From Candidatus Geothermarchaeum rappei (GTDB lineage: Archaea > Thermoproteota > Nitrososphaeria > Geothermarchaeales > JDFR-13), in contig MTMB02000001.1 of the NCBI GenBank assembly GCA_002011085.2, positions 415,820 through 479,819 of the forward strand: a stretch of DNA of 64,000 bases. The letters are read 5' to 3'. How positions within the stretch are numbered: position 1 is the stretch's first letter; every line of letters begins with the position of its first letter. This document shows, piece by piece, positions 27,127 to 34,855 of this stretch. The translations under genes and the position numbers were made by a program. The notes under the pieces were generated by a model. It was not told the DNA's origin. It ran no database searches and saw only the letters and a list, made by a program, of their open reading frames with translations.

Positions 27127-27486
27127 TCATGAAGACCTGGTTGCTTTATTTTTTGATAATGTTCTGATTTTAAAGGCCTGTATGAAGGAAGCGGCATATT
27201 TATCTGCATTCTGTTCAGTGCCTCTATGTCTCATATCCTGATACCTTAAATGATGATAATATTCATGTAGGACGACAAATGGGTTATTGAACAGCTCGCC
27301 ATTCTGTATCACGATTGTCTTCGTCCTAGGTAAATATACAGCTAATGCTCTAGATTTTCCTTTGACCCTGCCCACCTTAATCTTAGGTGGATCGATTCCA
27401 TATGAATCAGATAGTCTTTTAATGGCCTCAATAGTCTTTCCTTGGATTATCATAGAAACAATCTCTGCTTTAAAATCATCATCCAT
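27127..27486 (-). CDS. Small HExxH zincin-like metalloprotein
   Basis: A 119-aa protein with a VVLHEYYHHLR motif (HEYYH, residues about 73-77) and, 15 or so residues on, EQNADKYAA, a possible third metal ligand. The shape resembles minimal zincins of the SprT or phage-type metallopeptidase group. No signal peptide. It is the first gene of the zincin-pgk-citrate synthase-like unit. Proteolytic activity is likely from the motif but not certain. Confidence 0.65.
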   Translation of the reverse strand: MDDDFKAEIVSMIIQGKTIEAIKRLSDSYGIDPPKIKVGRVKGKSRALAVYLPRTKTIVIQNGELFNNPFVVLHEYYHHLRYQDMRHRGTEQNADKYAASFIQAFKIRTLSKNKATRSS

Positions 27487-27544
27487 CTCAATTCACTGCA
27501 ATACATACTGATTAGGGATTATTTAATTATTATTCTGATGAAGT

Positions 27545-27565
27545 AGTGTAAACATGCTTTACACT
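27545..27565. repeat. 21-bp 8-5-8 palindrome with neighbouring GTGTA boxes
   Basis: AGTGTAAA-CATGC-TTTACACT is a perfect inverted repeat. Further copies of the half-site follow: GTGTAAA at 27577-27583 and the palindrome GTGTACAC at 27618-27625. All lie in the 219-bp gap between the divergent zincin/pgk unit and the amidotransferase gene. This looks like a cluster of operator sites for a dimeric regulator. Confidence 0.55.
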
Positions 27566-27705
27566 TATTTACATAGGTGTAAACCGGGTGTCCATCGGGT
27601 TCAAAAATACCCTTATTGTGTACACTTGTATCGAGTTACATGAAAATTTAATTTTCCCTGAATACATATTATCCTGTTATAACTAGCTATGGTGTGATGA
27701 TAATT

Positions 27706-28479
27706 ATGTGTAGGCTACTAGCTTTAATATCACCTAAGCCGAGTAATGTCTATCACTGGGTTTATGAGGCGGAGTGGCCCTTAGTCCATATAGCGAGACC
27801 AGGCTATAGAAAAGAGTCACATAAGGGGCATAAAGATGGATGGGGCATCGCTTGGTTCACTAAGAATGGGTATATGCTTGTCAAAGAGCCAGTAGCTGTA
27901 TACGAGAGTAGCGTTGCAAAGGATGTAGTTGCAAACGCATACTCAGACATAATTCTCTTTCATATTAGGCATGCTACAAAGGGACTAGGGAGGGTTTATG
28001 TAAATACCCATCCATTTACATATGGTTCCTACGTATTCATACACAATGGTGAGTTGAAGAGAGATCCCATTCTATCGATGGTTTCAGAGGAGTTTAAGAA
28101 TCATCTACATGGGACGACGGATTCAGAGGCCTACTTCATTTATCTTATTAGCAGGATCATGGAAAAAGGTGATATTTTGGAGGCTCTTACCGATAGTCTT
28201 CCTAGACTGATTGAGATAGGAGATGGATTAACGATATCGGACATAGGCCCATCGCTAAACTTTGTACTTAGTGAAGGTGATAAGATCTATGCATTTAAAT
28301 GGCGCTTAAAAGATGATGAGACACACTATAGCCTATATTATAGGAGACTAGGTGGTGACGGTTTTCTAGTATCTTCGGAGCCTCTTGACTCTAGTAAGGA
28401 TTGGGTCTCTTTTAGGAATGGAGAGCTTATAGTAGTTGATAAAGATTTAAATGAGGAGCATATAATGATAAAAACTTAG
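27706..28479 (+). CDS. Class II glutamine amidotransferase-like protein
   Basis: An Ntn-hydrolase of about 257 aa of the YafJ/EgtC-type. The ATG at 27706 is followed at once by Cys (MCRLLALI), the N-terminal nucleophile, so this start is required; the upstream in-frame GTG and ATG codons are part of a GGTGTGAT ribosome site. Other marks are HKDGWGIAW, LFHIRHATKG and THPFTYGSYVFIHNGE. It has no synthase domain, so the acceptor of ammonia is unknown. It ends with a four-base overlap of the convergent membrane protein. Confidence 0.83.
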   Translation: MCRLLALISPKPSNVYHWVYEAEWPLVHIARPGYRKESHKGHKDGWGIAWFTKNGYMLVKEPVAVYESSVAKDVVANAYSDIILFHIRHATKGLGRVYVNTHPFTYGSYVFIHNGELKRDPILSMVSEEFKNHLHGTTDSEAYFIYLISRIMEKGDILEALTDSLPRLIEIGDGLTISDIGPSLNFVLSEGDKIYAFKWRLKDDETHYSLYYRRLGGDGFLVSSEPLDSSKDWVSFRNGELIVVDKDLNEEHIMIKT

Positions 28480-28823
28480 TTTTCAACGGTCTTCTTCCTT
28501 CCTATATATCCCCCCACAGCTCCACCCACCGCTGTGAAGATAATTATATTTAGGCCTGTAATAGTCGCTCCCCAACCAATAAATATACTAAGTAATATCC
28601 CTAGAGGTCCTAAGAAGGCTAGTCCAAGTAGGATTATTCCACCGACGATTATAAGTATGGATACCAGTCCTCCGACTAAACCTATAACTAATCCTTTTAC
28701 CACACCTTCTCCTACTAAATATCCTGGGATGAAGCCGGATAAGAAGGGCCCTAGAATAGGTATCCACCAGAACATTATCGTTAATACAAATACTAGGGCC
28801 ATTCCCAATATCATCTTATCCAC
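28476..28823 (-). CDS. Small Gly-rich membrane protein (DUF5518-like)
   Basis: A 115-aa, very hydrophobic protein with three or four membrane segments containing many GxxxG patterns (GLVGGLVS, VGGAVGGYIG). The opening with WWIPILGPFLSGFIPGYLVG resembles archaeal DUF5518-type membrane proteins. No catalytic residues are seen and the function is unknown. Confidence 0.55.
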   Translation of the reverse strand: MDKMILGMALVFVLTIMFWWIPILGPFLSGFIPGYLVGEGVVKGLVIGLVGGLVSILIIVGGIILLGLAFLGPLGILLSIFIGWGATITGLNIIIFTAVGGAVGGYIGRKKTVEN

Positions 28824-28923
28824 CTACTGAAACTCTGCCTATACCATCAAGTTACCACTATTATGTCAGGTTTAATACTTTAGGGATAGAAGAATATAAA
28901 TATATACTGAGTTTAAAGGCGTT

Positions 28924-29328
28924 TTAATCTATTTTGGATAATATATGCCTTAGGATCTTTATCCCACGTTTTTCCTCCAACTCAACTATTAATGATTTTA
29001 TTTTTGATATACTGCCTCTGACAACGATTATCTGCAGGCAGTTAGCCTCATCTAGATGTACATGGAGAGTTGATATGATTATATCTATGTAATCATGCTG
29101 AATATGGGTAAGTTCATGTTCTATATTTCCAGCATGATGCTCATATACAATAGCGATTATACCTACTGCTTTTCCTTCTTCGAGTAAGGCGCTTCTCTCT
29201 ACGATATATATGTTTAGCGCCTCGTTTATCAGTCTTGATCTACTTGTGTATCCCATGGCTTCCATGAACTGGTTTAACTTTTCTAATAGGTCCTTATCTA
29301 GGGTGACTCCAGTCTTAACTGTTCCCAT
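28924..29328 (-). CDS. nikR: Nickel-responsive regulator NikR
   Basis: Ribbon-helix-helix repressor with a C-terminal ACT-like nickel domain. The N-terminus (VKTGVTLDKDLLEKLNQFM) is the DNA-binding ribbon and helix. His78, His89, His91 and Cys97 have exactly the spacing of the square-planar nickel site in E. coli NikR (His76, His87, His89, Cys95). Length 134 aa is typical. GAGGAGGTGA precedes the ATG. It is divergent from the hydrogenase operon and presumably controls it, the importer at 19758-22317, or both. TACATATGTA at 29365-29374 lies just upstream and might be an autoregulatory site. Confidence 0.93.
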   Translation of the reverse strand: MGTVKTGVTLDKDLLEKLNQFMEAMGYTSRSRLINEALNIYIVERSALLEEGKAVGIIAIVYEHHAGNIEHELTHIQHDYIDIIISTLHVHLDEANCLQIIVVRGSISKIKSLIVELEEKRGIKILRHILSKID

Positions 29329-29470
29329 GATTCACCTCCTCAAAATAATATTCAACTATTCCCTTACATATGTAGGTTTAAAGTGATTGCTGAACATTTT
29401 TCAATTAATGGATAATTTGTTTTACAACGTAATATATTTTAAATACATTTTATATAAAATATCTGAATCA

Positions 29471-29533
29471 TAACACTGTTAATATTTCCGCGTTAAAATA
29501 ATTTTTGTTAAAAATATTAAAAAAAATTTTAAC
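29471..29533. repeat. Inverted repeats in the nikR-hydrogenase intergenic region
   Basis: TAACA-C-TGTTA (29471-29481) is a perfect 11-bp palindrome. GTTAAAA...TTTTAAC (29507-29533) is an imperfect inverted repeat with 7-bp outer arms. Both are upstream of the hydrogenase TATA box, 79-141 bp before the ATG. They are candidate binding sites for NikR or another regulator of hydrogenase expression. Confidence 0.4.
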
Positions 29534-29561
29534 ATAATATAGCCTATACTCTTAAGTAGGT

Positions 29562-29605
29562 AAAGCTTTATATATAGTTATATATAAAATTAATATCTTG
29601 AGGGT
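29562..29605 (+). promoter_or_regulatory. Core promoter and ribosome site of the hydrogenase operon
   Basis: A TAAAGC BRE-like element (29561-29566) abuts TTTATATATAG (29567-29577). A start about 25 nt downstream would give a leader of some 15 nt containing GAGGGT (29600-29605), six bases before the ATG at 29612. This is a well-formed archaeal promoter, consistent with a strongly expressed operon. Confidence 0.6.
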
Positions 29606-29611
29606 CCTAAA

Positions 29612-30691
29612 ATGAGTATTAGTAGACGTGATTTCTTAAAGATAGCCGCTGCTACAAGCGCGGCTTTCGTGCTTTCGCAGTACAAGGCTGACATAATTAA
29701 GGTCTTTGCTCAGAAAGGAGATTATGTCCATATCTGTTGGCTAAACGGAGCTGCTTGTACGGGTTGTAGCGTTTCACTTGCCCAGGCTGCAGACCCTGAT
29801 CTCCTTGAGGTCTTGATGAGCATAACTACATATACCTCTGGGTTGCCTATAGCGTTACCAGATTGGATGTATGTTGTTCACCCCGCTTCTGGGACACTTG
29901 CAGTGGAGTATATAAATGATTGGATAGCGCATGAGGGGCCTGGACCTAAGATCCTGGTTGTGGAAGGGGCTATGCAGATGCCTGGTTTCTGTGAGACTGG
30001 GGGGAGGGACTTTAGAGACTGGGTCAAAGATGCGGCGGCAGCCGCTGACTATATTGTTGCTTTTGGCTCATGCTCCTCATATGGTGGAATTCCACATGCA
30101 AAGGGTAATCCAACGGGTGCTATGGGCGTACAAGACTTTTTAAAGGAAGTTGGCATGGCTGATAAGGCTGCTGGAGTGGTAAATCTACCACGTTGCCCTG
30201 GCCACCCAGATAGCCTGATACTAACATTAGCCAGTCTATTACAGGGAGTAGTGCCTGAGCTAGATGAATATAATAGGCCAAAAGCCTTCTACGGAAGGAA
30301 TATCCATGAGGAGCAGTGTCCATTCAGGGCATTCTATGACCGGGGAATATTCGCCGACTATGGTGATAGCGAGCATGGATGTAGATTTAAGATCGGTTGT
30401 AAGGGACCCGCGACATGGGCAGATTGTCCAACGCGTAAGTGGAACGACCATACATCCTTCTGTATTGAAGTCGGCGCTCCATGTATAGGATGTTCGGAGC
30501 CGGCGTGGCCCGATGGAGACTTTGCACCGTTCTTCGTAGAGCTACCGCAGGTACCGACGCTACTAGGATATCCTGCGGAGACATGGGGCACTGCATTCGC
30601 TGGAGCCGCAGCCCTGGGCGTGGCAGTCCACTTAGCCCGTAGAGCAACTAGGAAAAAGAGTGGTGAAGAGAAGGAGGAGGGAGGTGAATAA
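29612..30691 (+). CDS. [NiFe] hydrogenase small subunit, Tat-exported
   Basis: Electron-transfer subunit of a membrane-bound uptake hydrogenase. The twin-arginine signal SRRDFLKIAAA (residues 4-14) sends the folded dimer outside the membrane. Proximal-cluster ligands begin with CTGC (49-52); the distal cluster has IHEEQC and HGCRFKIGC, and the medial one FCIEVGAPCIGC. The CTGC lacks the extra cysteine (CTCC) typical of oxygen-tolerant group 1 enzymes, so this one is probably oxygen-sensitive. A C-terminal hydrophobic anchor (about 325-345) and a charged tail finish it. The large subunit starts three bases after the stop. Confidence 0.95.
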   Translation: MSISRRDFLKIAAATSAAFVLSQYKADIIKVFAQKGDYVHICWLNGAACTGCSVSLAQAADPDLLEVLMSITTYTSGLPIALPDWMYVVHPASGTLAVEYINDWIAHEGPGPKILVVEGAMQMPGFCETGGRDFRDWVKDAAAAADYIVAFGSCSSYGGIPHAKGNPTGAMGVQDFLKEVGMADKAAGVVNLPRCPGHPDSLILTLASLLQGVVPELDEYNRPKAFYGRNIHEEQCPFRAFYDRGIFADYGDSEHGCRFKIGCKGPATWADCPTRKWNDHTSFCIEVGAPCIGCSEPAWPDGDFAPFFVELPQVPTLLGYPAETWGTAFAGAAALGVAVHLARRATRKKSGEEKEEGGE

Positions 30692-30693
30692 AG

Positions 30694-32421
30694 ATGCCGT
30701 CTTTTAAAGTTGATCCAATAAGTAGGATAGAAGGACACTTGAAGATTGAATGTAAGATTGAGAGGGTTCCTGACCTTAACAACGAGTATTTCGTGACAGA
30801 ATGCCGCGCACCAGTGACGATGTTTAGAGGATTCGAGATATTCATGGTTGGTAGAGATCCTAGGGATGCGCTGTTATTCACACCTAGAATATGTGGTGTA
30901 TGTCCAAATCCCCACAGCATAACATCTGCAATGGCCCTAGACGATGCCTTTGATGCTGTTCCACCGCCTGCTGCTATCTTAGTTAGGAATATAGAGGAGG
31001 CGGCTTACTATATCTATGACCACTTGATCCACTTCTATCTATTGATAGGTCCCGAGCTGGGAGTTATAATGGGTCCAGAATATGGTGCCCCCATACTACC
31101 TCCAGTCGCAGGTACTGCTGGCCTTGCACAGGGTATTGGAACTCACTATGCAAAATGTATAGAGGTTCAGAGGAGGGCTAATGAAGTAGTGGCGATGTGG
31201 GGAGGCAAATTCCCACATGTAACAAGCTATTATCCTGGAGGGGTTCTTGTAGAGCCTACTCTCGATAGGATCACAAATACAATTACTTCACTTGTACCAC
31301 TATGGGAGTTCGTCGCCTTAACCCATATGCAGGATATTATGAACCTACTCGAGGCTAATGAGAGGCTTAAAGAAGTTACCGAAGCAGTTCTCGGTGTGAG
31401 GGTCGGGTTGGAAGATATAGGCGTTGGGACGGGTAACTTCCTATCATTTGGAATGATGCCGCAGACCGATAACTATGAGGGAGACTGGCTAGAGACCTCC
31501 AATAGAAATAATTCACTTATAAAAGCTGGAGCATTTTACGATGGTTCTAGGCACTCACTTGATGAGAACAAGATCACCGAGGATGTTAAATACTCTTTCT
31601 ACGATGTTCCAGATGGACTACATCCATGGGATGGCGTGACAGTCCCCAATAAGGATAAGCCTGGTGCATATAGTTGGACTAAGGCGCCTAGATACGATAA
31701 TAAGGTGTTTGAAGTCGGTCCATTAGCGAGGATGCTAAATACATTCGGAATGGAGTGGAGAATTCCAAGGGTACATCCAATCACTGGAGAGAACTATGGT
31801 GATTTTGTGTACAGGGTTAGAAACCCCAAGGGATCTGTCTTGGACAGGATCGTTGCGAGAGCAGCATGTGTACTCCTCACTGCAAACGCTGTCTTCCAGT
31901 ATGTCAATGAACTAGTGAGCCTTGTTAAAGAGGGTAAGACCGAGGTTATGAATAAGAAGCCGGTGCCTAACGAGGCTAAGGGAAGGGGTCTATGGGAGGC
32001 TCCAAGAGGCGCGTTAAGCCACTGGGTCAAGATCAAGGACCATAAGATAGCTCATTATCAGTGTGTCGTGCCAGGTACATGGAACTGGAGTCCCAGGGAT
32101 AGTCAGGATAGGCCGGGGCCCGGTGAATCCGCTATTCAGTGTGGAACCACTTGGGTGCCTACGCTTAATGTAATCCAAATAGCCAACGCTCTATACTCAG
32201 GATGGGGAGATGTCTTGGCTCAGGCATTGACAACCCTCAATCCAAAGTATGCAAACCTGAATATGGAGCCTACGGAGACCGGTGAGTATGTGAATGCAAC
32301 CATAGCGCTTCTTGTAGTGAGGTCATTCGATCCATGTCTGGCATGTGGTGTCCACATCATTACTCCGAATAAGAAGACCTACGTTTTTGAAGTTGGCCAC
32401 GGACTATGTAGCATCTATTAG
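30694..32421 (+). CDS. [NiFe] hydrogenase large (catalytic) subunit
   Basis: Carries the Ni-Fe active site. The four cysteine ligands are Cys67 and Cys70 (RICGVCPNPHS) and Cys548 and Cys551 (DPCLACGVH). His554 marks the maturation cut; the 21-residue C-terminal peptide after it would be removed by the protease at 33122-33616. Length 575 aa and the presence of a Tat-bearing small subunit and cytochrome b place it among group 1 uptake hydrogenases that send electrons to quinone. Its stop is seven bases before the cytochrome b GTG. Confidence 0.96.
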   Translation: MPSFKVDPISRIEGHLKIECKIERVPDLNNEYFVTECRAPVTMFRGFEIFMVGRDPRDALLFTPRICGVCPNPHSITSAMALDDAFDAVPPPAAILVRNIEEAAYYIYDHLIHFYLLIGPELGVIMGPEYGAPILPPVAGTAGLAQGIGTHYAKCIEVQRRANEVVAMWGGKFPHVTSYYPGGVLVEPTLDRITNTITSLVPLWEFVALTHMQDIMNLLEANERLKEVTEAVLGVRVGLEDIGVGTGNFLSFGMMPQTDNYEGDWLETSNRNNSLIKAGAFYDGSRHSLDENKITEDVKYSFYDVPDGLHPWDGVTVPNKDKPGAYSWTKAPRYDNKVFEVGPLARMLNTFGMEWRIPRVHPITGENYGDFVYRVRNPKGSVLDRIVARAACVLLTANAVFQYVNELVSLVKEGKTEVMNKKPVPNEAKGRGLWEAPRGALSHWVKIKDHKIAHYQCVVPGTWNWSPRDSQDRPGPGESAIQCGTTWVPTLNVIQIANALYSGWGDVLAQALTTLNPKYANLNMEPTETGEYVNATIALLVVRSFDPCLACGVHIITPNKKTYVFEVGHGLCSIY

Positions 32422-32428
32422 GTGATAC

Positions 32429-33082
32429 GTGGTGAAGCGGGTTACGATAAAGAGGCACCTACTAGGTACAAGGATACTGCACTGGGCTATTGTTATTGAG
32501 GGCATTATACTTGGATTAACAGGGATGCAGCTTGGTGGAATCTGGGGAGTCAGAGTATTCCCTGGAGGAGGAGTATGGGCGATACACGTGGTCACAGGCC
32601 TTGCGTGGATATTCACCGCTCTCTTTCTGGTATATTACCTCGTGGCAACTGGAGAGTATAAGTGGTATGATTGCAGAAGACTTCCCTATGCATGCCGCTA
32701 CCTATATCAGGAGATCAAGGCGTGGTTCGGTCTTGGAGAGCATGTTCATGAGCCAATTAAGTACGATGAGAAAAAGGGCGAGTATATTGAGAAACTCGTC
32801 CCTACAGAGATAATCGTCTGGTGGCTATTCGTAGTGATAGGAGTCATTATAATGTTCTCAGGACTGGGCATGGCTTTCCCAGAGCAGTTCCTACCCCTGC
32901 TACAATTCTTCGATAGCCTAAAATATGTCTTCGGGGGAGGTGCCTATTCGATAGCGAGGTCAATGCATCTAATAACGATGTTCATAATACTGGGGATATT
33001 CATCCTTCATCTCTATGCAGTGTTTCTCTATAAGATGGTCAGGGGAATTATATTCGGCGACCGTGAGGAGCCAACCATATAA
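32429..33082 (+). CDS. Hydrogenase cytochrome b subunit
   Basis: Membrane diheme cytochrome b that passes electrons from the small subunit to quinone. Four membrane helices are visible. Candidate heme ligands are His18 and His53 in the first two helices and His180 and His194 in the last, a pattern like HyaC/HydC. The large loop (about 80-125) is cytosolic and charged. Start GTG at 32429 has a GGTGAT just before it. A T-rich tract follows the stop. Confidence 0.87.
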   Translation: MVKRVTIKRHLLGTRILHWAIVIEGIILGLTGMQLGGIWGVRVFPGGGVWAIHVVTGLAWIFTALFLVYYLVATGEYKWYDCRRLPYACRYLYQEIKAWFGLGEHVHEPIKYDEKKGEYIEKLVPTEIIVWWLFVVIGVIIMFSGLGMAFPEQFLPLLQFFDSLKYVFGGGAYSIARSMHLITMFIILGIFILHLYAVFLYKMVRGIIFGDREEPTI

Positions 33083-33092
33083 TCCCCCAAGA

Positions 33093-33117
33093 ATCTTTTT
33101 ATTCATTTCTTTCTTTC
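33093..33117 (+). terminator. Possible T-rich terminator after the hydrogenase structural genes
   Basis: TCTTTTTATTC followed by TTTCTTTCTTTC lies just after the cytochrome b stop. Archaeal transcription often ends at such T-tracts. The protease gene starts five bases later, so termination may be partial and would set protease levels below those of the structural subunits. Confidence 0.3.
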
Positions 33118-33121
33118 ATTA

Positions 33122-33616
33122 ATGGATATGAAGATGAATAAACCTCCTTTCATAATAGTCGGAGTAGGGAATATCCTATGTTCCGATGAAGGCATCGGCG
33201 TCCATATTATCAACAGACTTAAGGAGATGGATCTCCCAGACTATGTAGGTTTATATGACTGTGGCACTAATGGGATAGCTGTTTTGGAGGCTTTAGACGG
33301 TTGTAAGAAGGGTCTAATTATAGATGCGGTTTCAATGGGTGGTCCACCTGGAAAAATATATCGATTTAGTGTAGATGATATCCTCGGGATGGAGGATAAT
33401 CTATTTAAACTGGTTTCTCTCCATCAGTTCGATCTAATCTCCACATTGAAGGTAGCCCAAATAACAGACGTATATAACCTTCCAGAGGACATAGTTATAA
33501 TTGGTATAGAGGGTAAATCATTTGACTTTAGCCTTGAGCTGACAGATGAAGTCGCAAATGTGATTCCCGATGTAATTAGGATTGTTATGGATGAGATAAA
33601 GTCGTTTAAGGGCTAG
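33122..33616 (+). CDS. Hydrogenase maturation protease (M52)
   Basis: Nickel-dependent endoprotease that trims the large-subunit C-terminus once the metal centre is built. Metal-binding residues by family position are Glu23 (GNILCSDEGIG), Asp68 (LIIDAV) and His101 (SLHQFD). Length 164 aa is standard. Starts at 33122, 33128 or 33134 are all in-frame ATGs; no clear ribosome site picks one. It is the last gene of the hydrogenase block and converges with a four-base overlap on the hyp operon. Confidence 0.92.
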   Translation: MDMKMNKPPFIIVGVGNILCSDEGIGVHIINRLKEMDLPDYVGLYDCGTNGIAVLEALDGCKKGLIIDAVSMGGPPGKIYRFSVDDILGMEDNLFKLVSLHQFDLISTLKVAQITDVYNLPEDIVIIGIEGKSFDFSLELTDEVANVIPDVIRIVMDEIKSFKG

Positions 33617-34401
33617 TCTAGTAACGTTGTCTTTTTTAGACACTTTTCGAGTTCTAATCCAAATCGTGTTGATGTAATTTTATCTGCTCTCCCTTCATCT
33701 GCATATAGCGAGGCCTCTGGATCAATTGGAAGGCTACCTAGGAAATGTATGTTATATCTTGATGCCAAGTCCTTTGCCGCATCTACACCGAATGGAGAGA
33801 CCTTATTATCCTGGAGCTCAAGTCTAGACATATTCTCGATAATACCAATTATCTCTACACCCGTCTCATTCAACAGCCTTATCAGCCTGTCAACCACCTT
33901 TAGAGAAAGTTTGGAAGGCGTGGTCACTAGTATGACTCCCCTCCTACCCCTAAGATACGTGAGAGAGGCTAGTAGGACGTCTCCTGTCTCGGGTGGCATA
34001 TCCACTACAAGCACATCTGTTTCTCCCCAGTGTGTTAAAGCCAGTAACTCCTTTATAATCTCCCTCTTCTCTTTACCACTAACTGGAATCGGCCTTCCCT
34101 CCACAAATTGGTCTATAGACATTACCTTTACTCCTTCAACGACTGGTGGTATAAGCCCCTCTTCTTCTTCACTAGGCATCTCCAGATCCCCATATATCAC
34201 GCTTGATGAGGGGCCGTGGAAGTCTAGATCCAGTAGGCCCACGCTCAGGCCGTTCTTAGCTAGGATCAGGGCTGTGGTGGCAGATACGAGGCTTTTACCT
34301 ACCCCGCCTTTACCGCTGGCCACCAATAAAATATATTTGATCGTTTTCAACCTCTTGGGTATAAGAACCTCTCTATAATCGATTTTACTCCTCGAATTCA
34401 A
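33613..34401 (-). CDS. hypB: Mrp/MinD-type HypB (archaeal nickel-insertion ATPase)
   Basis: P-loop ATPase with SGKGGVGKS (deviant Walker A), LLDLDFHGPSSSVIYG and VVDMPPETGD. In Thermococcus kodakarensis the HypB role (nickel delivery with HypA) is filled by a Mrp/MinD-type ATPase, not the bacterial GTPase. Here the gene overlaps hypA by 17 bases and no GTPase-type hypB is in the cluster, so the same assignment is made by context. The alternative is a plain Mrp Fe-S carrier, but one is already present at 23113-24000. 262 aa. Confidence 0.8.
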   Translation of the reverse strand: MNSRSKIDYREVLIPKRLKTIKYILLVASGKGGVGKSLVSATTALILAKNGLSVGLLDLDFHGPSSSVIYGDLEMPSEEEEGLIPPVVEGVKVMSIDQFVEGRPIPVSGKEKREIIKELLALTHWGETDVLVVDMPPETGDVLLASLTYLRGRRGVILVTTPSKLSLKVVDRLIRLLNETGVEIIGIIENMSRLELQDNKVSPFGVDAAKDLASRYNIHFLGSLPIDPEASLYADEGRADKITSTRFGLELEKCLKKTTLLD

Positions 34402-34789
34402 CGTAACTCACCCTTATTCCCCTACCAGATCTAATCTCCAGGTCCCTCCCACCGCATTTGGGGCATCTAGAGAATGAGGAGACTAGTTCTGGGAGGAAAT
34501 GAATCATCTCCTTCTCATTTTCGCCAAGGGGTTCTATCAAGTCTGAGAATCCCCATGTAGATTCACATGACTTACATAGCACATCTGCCTTCTCAACCTC
34601 AACATCCACTTGGGTATCTTCTAAGATAGAGCCTTTTTTAACTTCATTGAGTAACTCTTCAATTAAGGCCCTATCAAAACTAGCTAGTTCCCCTACGGCT
34701 ACAGTAAACCTAAGGATTTTCTTATTCTCCTTCCTAGCTAGGTTTGAAACCGCCTCTATTATTCCACTTACAATGACGAGTTCATGCAT
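34385..34789 (-). CDS. hypA: Hydrogenase nickel-incorporation protein HypA
   Basis: Nickel chaperone that works with HypB. It starts with MHE, whose N-terminus and His2 coordinate nickel. The zinc domain has CKSC and, after a long insertion (about 35 residues), CPKCGG; this enlarged linker is typical of archaeal HypA. Length 134 aa. It overlaps the Mrp-type hypB, which matches their physical partnership. Confidence 0.93.
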   Translation of the reverse strand: MHELVIVSGIIEAVSNLARKENKKILRFTVAVGELASFDRALIEELLNEVKKGSILEDTQVDVEVEKADVLCKSCESTWGFSDLIEPLGENEKEMIHFLPELVSSFSRCPKCGGRDLEIRSGRGIRVSYVEFEE

Positions 34790-34855
34790 CTCTACTCACT
34801 ACAACCAATTAGAATATACGATATTCTAAATATAGTTTTGGTTGTTTAGTTGACG

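Noticed and set aside
27590-27616. A GGTTCAAA-like segment resembling a tRNA T-loop
   Set aside because: The flanks do not pair into a T-arm, there is no acceptor stem or anticodon arm, and the surrounding DNA is AT-rich, unlike tRNA genes of a hyperthermophile.
27691-27699. GTGATGA resembling a C box of a C/D-type guide RNA
   Set aside because: No matching D box or guide structure follows, and it serves well as the ribosome site of the amidotransferase gene.
33749-34378. 209-codon open frame opposite the Mrp-type hypB
   Set aside because: Antisense to a gene with intact Walker motifs; its sequence is Ser/Thr/Pro-rich shadow coding.
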